A stretch of DNA of 64,000 nt from contig CP070751.1 in assembly GCA_020348445.1 (NCBI GenBank), forward strand, positions 532,903 through 596,902, given 5' to 3'. Shown here piece by piece: positions 45,411-54,400 of this stretch. A model generated the notes under the pieces. The model did not search any database and was not told where the DNA came from. It saw nothing but the letters and a program-made list of their open reading frames with translations. This DNA comes from Thermoplasmata archaeon (lineage in GTDB: Archaea; Thermoplasmatota; Thermoplasmata; GCA-020350865). The translations under genes were made by a program, and so were the position numbers. The stretch's first letter is position 1. Each line of letters begins with the position of its first letter.

Positions 45411-48400
45411 TTATGTCACTTGTATTAATATGAAATTATGCGAAATCCAATTTTCCTCCTCACCAGGCGGCCCTACATAAACGGGCTCTCCGGTTGCGAA
45501 ATCCCAATACCAATACATATCGTCGTCGATAATCTGCAAATCCACATAGTACAAGCCAGTTTCATTCCAAACATGCGATATTGTAGGTATATCCTCATTG
45601 CAACTTCCAAGATAATCCCAATCTGTGATGGTACCGTCTCCAAAATCCCATCTATATGCAAACCATTCCGTGGGCTGGCACATAGCGGGATCAGATACTT
45701 TATATCCTTCGAAATCGTGGGGCTCGTCTACCCTTGCTGTATCAGAGGATTGACCCACTGCTGCTGGGAACTCGTTGTAAATGGTAAGCTCTTCTGTGGC
45801 ACTACCTAGACCATTTATTATGTTTATTTTTAGCTGATAGAATTTTATATTATCAATTGCCCATGTACCACCATTCTCGATTACAGCCCTGAACCTCAAA
45901 CACACATCAGAATGACCTCCAAGGAAGGAAACATCGAAAGTCATCATATCTGTGAAATCAGAGGGAGGCATCTCCCAGATCAAGTTCCAATTGGACCCTC
46001 CATCGGAACTTGCTTCAATATAGCCATTCTGTATTCCGAAACCCCAATTTTCCCATTCAGTTTCAAATTCCAATATGATCTGTTCATTAAGGTCGGTTAG
46101 ATCAAAGTGAATAGAAGACAAAATTCCGGTACTGTTGGTTATCGCCCAATAACCACCTGTTGAATCAGGATCAAGTCTCCATCCACCACTTCCACTCCAG
46201 CATGGGGGCCATTCTTCTGAAGGGAAGTCTGTCTCACAGATGATAGTTTCACATGGAACATTTCTATTGTGGTCGTCGTCTCTTACCTGCACCTCAACTT
46301 GGAAGATATCCCAAGGAGTCATGGTTTCTGGGTGGTCATCTGCATAGATATGTGTTATTGGATCCAATTGAATGGGCATATCCAATGGATTGGGAGGTGG
46401 TTGTCCTGAAGTCCATACAATCGCGTTAGCTATCAATTCTACCCAGTCGTCATCTACATGGGTAGCTATTGGGTAGAATTGAAGTGCACAGGATCTGGCA
46501 TCATTTGGAAATTCTTTTACAGCTGCAAGTACAGTACCATCTGTCCAATCTACAATCCTTATTGCACCGGGAGTAACGCTTATTGCATTATATCTGTAAA
46601 ATGCTCTTACATTTGAAACGCCCTCTAATATTGGATGGTCGACCTCGTATATAGTTCCCTTATCTGCCCAGCCAAAGTTTAAGGAGCTAAACTCCACAGC
46701 ATTGTATTGATCATCTTTGAATCTCCCTTTTATTCCAAATGGACCATTATCCAAAGCAGCACACATCGTAATCACATTACCTCCAAAATCCATATAATCA
46801 GCCAGAACATCCCCCACATCCTCTGCAACAGACATTGAAGGAGCATAGTTTGTGCCAACAATAACTACATCATAATTTAAAAGAAGTGCCAAAGTAGGTG
46901 CAGCATCATTGCCAAATGGACCGAAATCATAATCATCGATAATCCTGCAACAAGGAGGACTATTCTCTTCCAGAGTAACCTTGAAATCATCGATAATATC
47001 AGTCCATGTATGGAGTATGAGAATGTCCGCTCCTCCTGCATACTTTTGTATTGGATACCATTCTGTTGCCGTACCATCTCCGAAAATCCATCTGTATTCC
47101 CAGGTATCGCACGTACCTGGATCGATAAACGAAGCTGTAAACTCAACCTCTTCTCCTTCATAGGCAGGATTTGGAGTCATGGCAATTTCGCCTACAATGG
47201 GGGGTCTATTTGTTACCCATACATCTGCGGTATCCTCGCATATCTCAAGTAATGTCTCATTCCAACCTATATGTATATCCACCATAGGAAGGGGTGAGTC
47301 GCCAATATATATACTCGGGAACGATATGCTCCAAAAATAATATGCTCCAGTTGGCTCTACACAATGATTTGGTCCTGGATTTTCTACTGCCGGGCATTCG
47401 CGACCATAGTAGCTTATACTCACTCTGTAATATCTGCCAGCTAAAAGTGGGACATCGGGAATATCGTACCAGTTCCATTGGTCGGGAATCCCCCATGGGT
47501 ACCATACCTGGCGTAGGAGGACTCCATTATCTGTCCAAAGGCGGAGGTTGTATACGTAGTATTGGGACAAGGAATCATAATATCCAAGTTCTTTTACCCA
47601 ACAATCCTTAAATACCTCAAACCGCCATCCAACTGTTTTTATCATTGGTGTTGGCACCATGGATGTAGTCGGGTCTGCTTCACCTAACACCTTTTTCTGA
47701 ATTGTTTCCATACTGGCTGAAATCCCATCCCATGCCTGTACCACCACCTTACCATAATAGTCATCGCAGTAATGATATTGGTAATCATCAGATGTTGCCG
47801 TTGTACCTGGATGCCAAGGTGTATCCCATACCCCGTCATCGTTGAAGTCCCAACGAAACAGATACCAAATTCCTGGCTCGGGATTGACCTTATCGGCATG
47901 GAATACAATTGTGTTGCATTCATAGAGTGGATCGTCTTGTGTTCCATAGGGACCGTTTGCATCAACACATGTCGTAAGTATAAGTTTCAAAGGTGGTGCC
48001 GCTACAGCAGTGCAGTATAGTAGATCGGAATCGATATCATCTTCTGGTTGAAATGTGCTATCTCCATTGCCCCTGATATAGAAGAAAGTGCATGGTCTAC
48101 CTTGTGGTGTGATAGAATCATAAGTCTTTGTACCAACGACGTCCAAATTACCATCCTTGTCAAAGTCGTACGAATCCACGTATCCCGCACCAAGTTGATC
48201 GTATCCGGATTCGGCTGGACCTTTATCAAATACCTCAAGTGGTGGATCAAATGTCTTATCGCCATTGCCTTGATACAACCAATATTGACCAGGATCTCCA
48301 TCATCATCGCCTCCGATGATGGTGTCATAATTATAATCGTTGTCAAAATCTCCAGCAGTTATGGTGTTTACGGAATGTTCTGTCTGGAAGATATAATTCA

Positions 48401-51400
48401 AATTGAAGGTGAAATCTCCGTTTCCCTGGTATAGATATACGGCCTCCTGAAAGTCTGCGCCATGAGGATAATCAAATATCAAGAAGTCCCAATTTCCATC
48501 CTCATCAAAATCACCTGAATCCATATCCTTAGCATGTGTTGCCCAAGTGGCTTCGAGATACGGATCAATCTGACTGAAAGGATCTATTGTATCCCCATTG
48601 TTATTATGGAATCTGTAGATTCTTGTTACAGTGTTGTTACCACTAATGGACACCACAAAATCTGTATATCCGTCGTTGTTGAAATCAGCTGCAGTAGAAT
48701 CCGATTTGCTCGTGCCCCAATCTCCTTGAAAAGTAGGTAGTGAGTTGGTGATGGGTACTATGTTGAAATTACAGCAGCCATCATTGAGGAAAAGATATGC
48801 ATCGAAATGCCAGAGATCGTTGATTGGAGGGGTTTTTATTAGGGCTATGAAGTCAAGATCGTCGTCATTTTCGAAGTCAAAAATGTCCAAACCAAGAACA
48901 GGGCCATTAAAGTCTGCAACCAATATTTTTGGACCGAAAGTTGTGCCAATCCATGGAAACAGCCAAATATCACCGTCATATTCACCGACAAGTGCATACT
49001 CTTCTGCGCAAGGAAATGGAATCACCTCAACGTCTGCATGGCCATAAGGGGAATACCCGGCATGTGCAGATACAGTGTATACACCTATTTCGATATCAGT
49101 GGGAACATGCCAGGTAAGTGTACCTGTCCATTCTTCATCAGGATCTAAATAATATAATACCATCAGATGAGAATCATGTTGAGATGCCACATAGTCTACT
49201 TCAACAGGACCAGGATCCCATTTCATTATATGAGCCCATGCACACACTGGCTCCATGTTCCATAATAATGTGGCTTCATCACCGATGTTTTTTACTGTAA
49301 TCCCTATTTCTACGTCCTGTCCCGGGTACACAACATCAGGTGTTAATTCAATCGTGGTTTCCAACAAAGGATTAGGTGGCCCTGTATATTCAGAACAATG
49401 TACATCTAATGTTATCGGACCGTCCGTAATCTCCACAGAAGGCCCCTCTGCGCCAATACCAAGACTATCCCATGCCCAGAAATAATATGAATAATCATCT
49501 CCAGCTTCTGGTAAAATGACTGAGCATCTATAGATTTTACCATCTGTGTAATCATCATCGGAGGGGTCCAGCTCGTACATATCAAATGGGCTGCCATTGA
49601 TTTGTATATCACCTTTGAACAAGTAAAGTTGGGGAAAGCCCAAGAGAGGTGCATGATTATCCTCATCTATATATGTCACAGTAAACAAATAAACTGTACC
49701 TGGCCCTCCACCGGGGGGGTCAACAGTACCTCCTGTTAGAATTGGAGGATGATCTTTAACCACATTAAAATCAATGCCACCAATTATATCCCCTTTAATT
49801 GATCCCGTGACCGTAAAGATACGCGTTTCACCAATGGTTGCATCATCTGGAACATTGACTACAAGAGTCGCTGTTTGGGTTTCAAGGGGGTTTAGTATTT
49901 GTGGATACTCACGTGAACATTTAGTTCCCCATATGTTTTCCATGTCATTAATTTGAGTTACCTCCAGGTAGACCAATGCCGGAGCATCCGTTGGGTTTGT
50001 AACATCGAAAGTAATTACTGCAGGAGAAGAGCCATGGTTTACTTGACAATTCTCCTGACCCTTGTTATTATCTAAATCTGAATCCGATGGATGATATATC
50101 TCAACTTTGATACAACAATGTCCAGCTAAAGTGGGTGTCCAAAATACGCTTGCAGTGGCAGAACCAGGAGATGAGGGGATATTAACATTATCAGTTCCAA
50201 GAAGATTCCAAAGACGCTGGCCCATACCAATCTTAGCCCATTTGAAGTCAACTTGAGTGCCAGATGCAGCAACGCTTCCTGAATTATGAATGGTTGCATC
50301 TATCCTGTACGATGTACCTACCCTAAGATTACCAGAATTAACCAGGGTGGTGCCATCATATATCTTAATTTCCGGGTTGTTCCAAACCGGATTCCCACTA
50401 CCTGGATTAAGATGCCATGTTGAAGGATCCCATTGAGAGTAAATATATGGATCTGGTAATGGTGAAGGCGGAAATACAGTGAAGACACTTACGCCAGTTC
50501 GACCAGAAGTTTGGCCAGTAGCAATGACATTTGCTGGGCCAACAGAATATGGAGAAGGAACTGATTGAATATCATCGATATTACCACTTGATGCGGGGGT
50601 TGAACCAAGATATGTAGTATCAAAATAGAATCTTACAGTTTCTCCATTCGAAAAATCCTTACCTTTTATCCTAAACGGTTGACCGGGTACTCCAGAGCTG
50701 GGTAGTAATTCTGTTATTGCCGCTCCATTAGCTGTAACTGCTATCGATCCTTCATACGGTAAGAAATCTTGTTTGGTTACAGTTATATCTATACTCCCAC
50801 TAGAATATGGCCTAACATTAAATATTACATTCCCAGCTGCGTCTGTATATCCAATTGTGTGCGAGACAACCCCAGATTTATACAGACAAACCCGGGCATG
50901 TGTTACTGGGTCCGTACCATCCGTGACTTTCACCACAAAGTTTTGATAATTGCGAGAGCCTATCGTTGATGGGTGATTAACAGTAAGAGATTGGGGTTGT
51001 CTTGTCCAGATGGGCATTTCTGGGTCGCCAAGAAGATGGAATATCTCAAATTCTTTCTCGGTCGTGGAATCTGTATAACCTGAACCGTGAGTCATTAACA
51101 TATGGATTTTACCATATAACAAAACCTCAGCAAGACTATATAATGAATTTTGGGTGGGTGCCACAAAGTCCGGCCAGATAGCGTCATAGAATCCAAGATC
51201 CATTTGGTCATTATAAAATGTATAACTTATTCGAGTTGCACCTATAAAACCAACAACTCCTGAATTGTTAGCTTTTAATAATGCTTCCCCAAAACAGTCG
51301 GCAGTTTGATCAAATCGACCACTCAGACAATTCATGCTGAACATAACTGGAAGTTCTTGCCCGTTAGTGAGCGATGGGATATGGTTTATTCTAAAGCTGG

Positions 51401-54400
51401 GATGGGACCAACCATTTGGCGAACCGTGGTCTCTATGATTTGCTATAAGTATACCATTATTAAAGGAAGATATAATATCCTGTGTAAGTTGGGCGCTATT
51501 TGGATCACTTGGATAATCATAATATACTTTAGTGCAAGTATATCCTTCACCGGTAAGATAATTATCAATTGTATCTGAAGTTTGAATCCAAACAGGTTGA
51601 CCGGCTGATCCACGAGGCTCATCACTTGCAGCAAGTAATACGTTATCAAACCAATTTGTACCCGTAGGAGGATTTTTTTCATAATTAATGATTTTATCTA
51701 CAACAATTCTCGCTTCCTCAGTTGTTTGAACAGGAATTCGCCCTCCAAAAATATCAGGTAGATAGTCGGGACCATCCACCGTAAAATAATAAAGATCCGT
51801 TCCCGCTGCAGAGGTGGGAATATCCCCCACATCTCCAAATAATAGGACATAAGTTGGTGGTGGAAGCCAGTTATCATACGCATCCTGAATATAATCTTGA
51901 ATATCACTAGCTGTGGTGCCTGTAGTTGCTGTGGTTACCGTCAGCACCCTTAAACCCTTTTTCTGTTTCCAATCGGCTAGTGGTTTAACCTGATTGAGGA
52001 ACTTTTCAGGGGTTATTATTAGATAGTCTACACTGGGTCCCTTAAGCCAGGGGAAATATCTACGTAAAACATATCTTTCTGGAAGTTTGTAATTTAAAAT
52101 ATAAGCTTTACCCAATATTTCAAAGGCTGGTGATTCAAGCCTTTCTTCAATTCCTAATATCTGGGAGGGATGATGATAATTTATCCGCACTTCAATTTTT
52201 GAATATGCTCGTAGTTGTTTGGTAACAGGGTTATATTGAACAGGGTTGATAATAAGTGGAGAGATTCTATGTCCTCTCATTATTACAGGGTCTTCAATTA
52301 TAACATTATTTGCTGGATAAAATGCATCTTTAGAATAGGTCTCGTTGTCTATAACAAATGTCCAATTTGATTGGTTATCTGATAATGGTTCCTGGGCAGG
52401 AAATACATTGTATCCATCTAGTATTATAATGCCTGTGTAGAGTATTTCCACTGATAAATTAACATCGTAGGGTATTTCCAAATACTTTCGTATTTCGGGA
52501 ACTTCCGGCTTACCAATCTCAATTGTCTGTCCCGCATATGGAATATCAAGTTTTTGATATATCTCACCATCGACAGAGACATTAGTAACATACATCCCGG
52601 GGATATCGGAATCTACTACCAATCCTGTGGTATCTGAACATTTCATTTGAACAATAGGTGGAGCTCCGGGTTCTGCTCCAGGAGTAAACTGAATCCATTC
52701 CTTTCCGAATTCACCAACAGTGGGCCCATGAAATGTTTTTGTGCGAACAGGACCTGTGAGACCATCGGAAGCATAGAAGAAATGAGTATAATCATCGCCA
52801 ACTTCAAATAGGGTGACTGTACATGTGTAGATTTTTCCATCCTTGTAGCTTGTATCGTTCAGATCCAACTCATTCATTGTAAACGGGCTTCCATTAACAG
52901 GGACACCTCCCTTGAATAAGGAAAGCTTTGGATGACCTACTACCGGTGGATGCTCGTTTACATCCCTATATGTCACCGTGAATGTAACAATGTCACCCGG
53001 ATTAACAGGATCGGGTGTAACTTTAGGATCTATAAGGTCTGGAGGATTATTCTTTACAACAGTGAGTTCAACCCCTCCAATTAGTTCTCCATTAATACTT
53101 ACAGTAACTGAAATAACACGGGTATCTCCGATTCTTGCATAGTCTGGTGCATTTACTGTCAATCTAGCGGTCTGATTCTCACCTGGTCTCAGGATCTGCG
53201 GGAAATCTCTGTCCACTCTAGTCCCCCAGAGTTGCCAATCTTCCAGGCTTTCGTTCCCCACTCCTGTTTGAGTCACCTCAATATAAGGCAGACCAGTCTG
53301 GTTTGTGGGATTTTCAACAGTGAAAAGAAACTCTCCTGGGGAAGTAATGGGTGATACTCGGGTATTTTCTTGACCTTTATTATTACCTAAATCAGTATCC
53401 CAGGGATGATAGACCTCGACGATTAGGCAGCCAAACCCGGGCACAATGGGCGTCCATTCTACACTCGCGACTACAGGACCACCAAATCCAGGCACATCAA
53501 TTGTATCAGTACCAATATCATGCCAAATATTCTGCCCAGCAGCCCAAAATGACGATTTGAAAGTAACAACAGTGCCAACGGCGTCTCCTGGGCCTGCGTT
53601 ATAAATATCCGCTTCTATCGTATATGTAGTCCCTACTATGAGATCATAGGAGGAGACCGCAACGGCTCCCTCATAAAGCTGGATGCTCGGACTATCCCAA
53701 TGTTGGGCGCCGTCTGCGGCAAGATGCCATGTTGAAGAATCCCATTGACAGTAGGTATAGGGATCTGGTAGAGGTACAGCAGGTAATACCCTGAACAATG
53801 CCACAGCGACGCGGCCTGAGCTCTGTCCTGTGGCAACAACATTGGTGGGTCCCTCAGGGACACTGGGGACTGTAAAGGAAGCGGAAAAAGCGCCTCCTGA
53901 GGCAGTTGTCCATCCGAGATACGTCCCACCAAATACTATGTCTACTGTTTCCCCGTTGTCAAAATTGCTGCCAGTTATGGTGAAAGTAATACCCGGAGGT
54001 CCGATATCAGGGGACACCGTGATAGTTGCTCCACTGGAAGTGACTGCGATAACTCCTTCGTAAGGTCTGTAATTATGCCTGGTTACTGTGATATCCATAT
54101 TCCCACCTGTGGTGGGGGTGATATCAAAGAATGCATGTCCACTCGGGTTTGTATATTCCAAGGTGTGGATTTCAGTTCCTTTTAACAAGCATACAGCAGC
54201 ATTAGATACAGGGCTGGTGCCGTCTGTAACAGTTACTACAAATCTCTGCGGTCCTCCGGAGCCGATTTCCGATGGATGGGAGACAGTAAGAGCCTGGGGC
54301 TGCTGCGTCCAGAGAGACATCTCTGGGTCTCCAAAGAGATGGAATTCTTCATACACAAGTAGTTCCATACTTGCGGATGTAAAAGTTGTGTCCAAGGCCA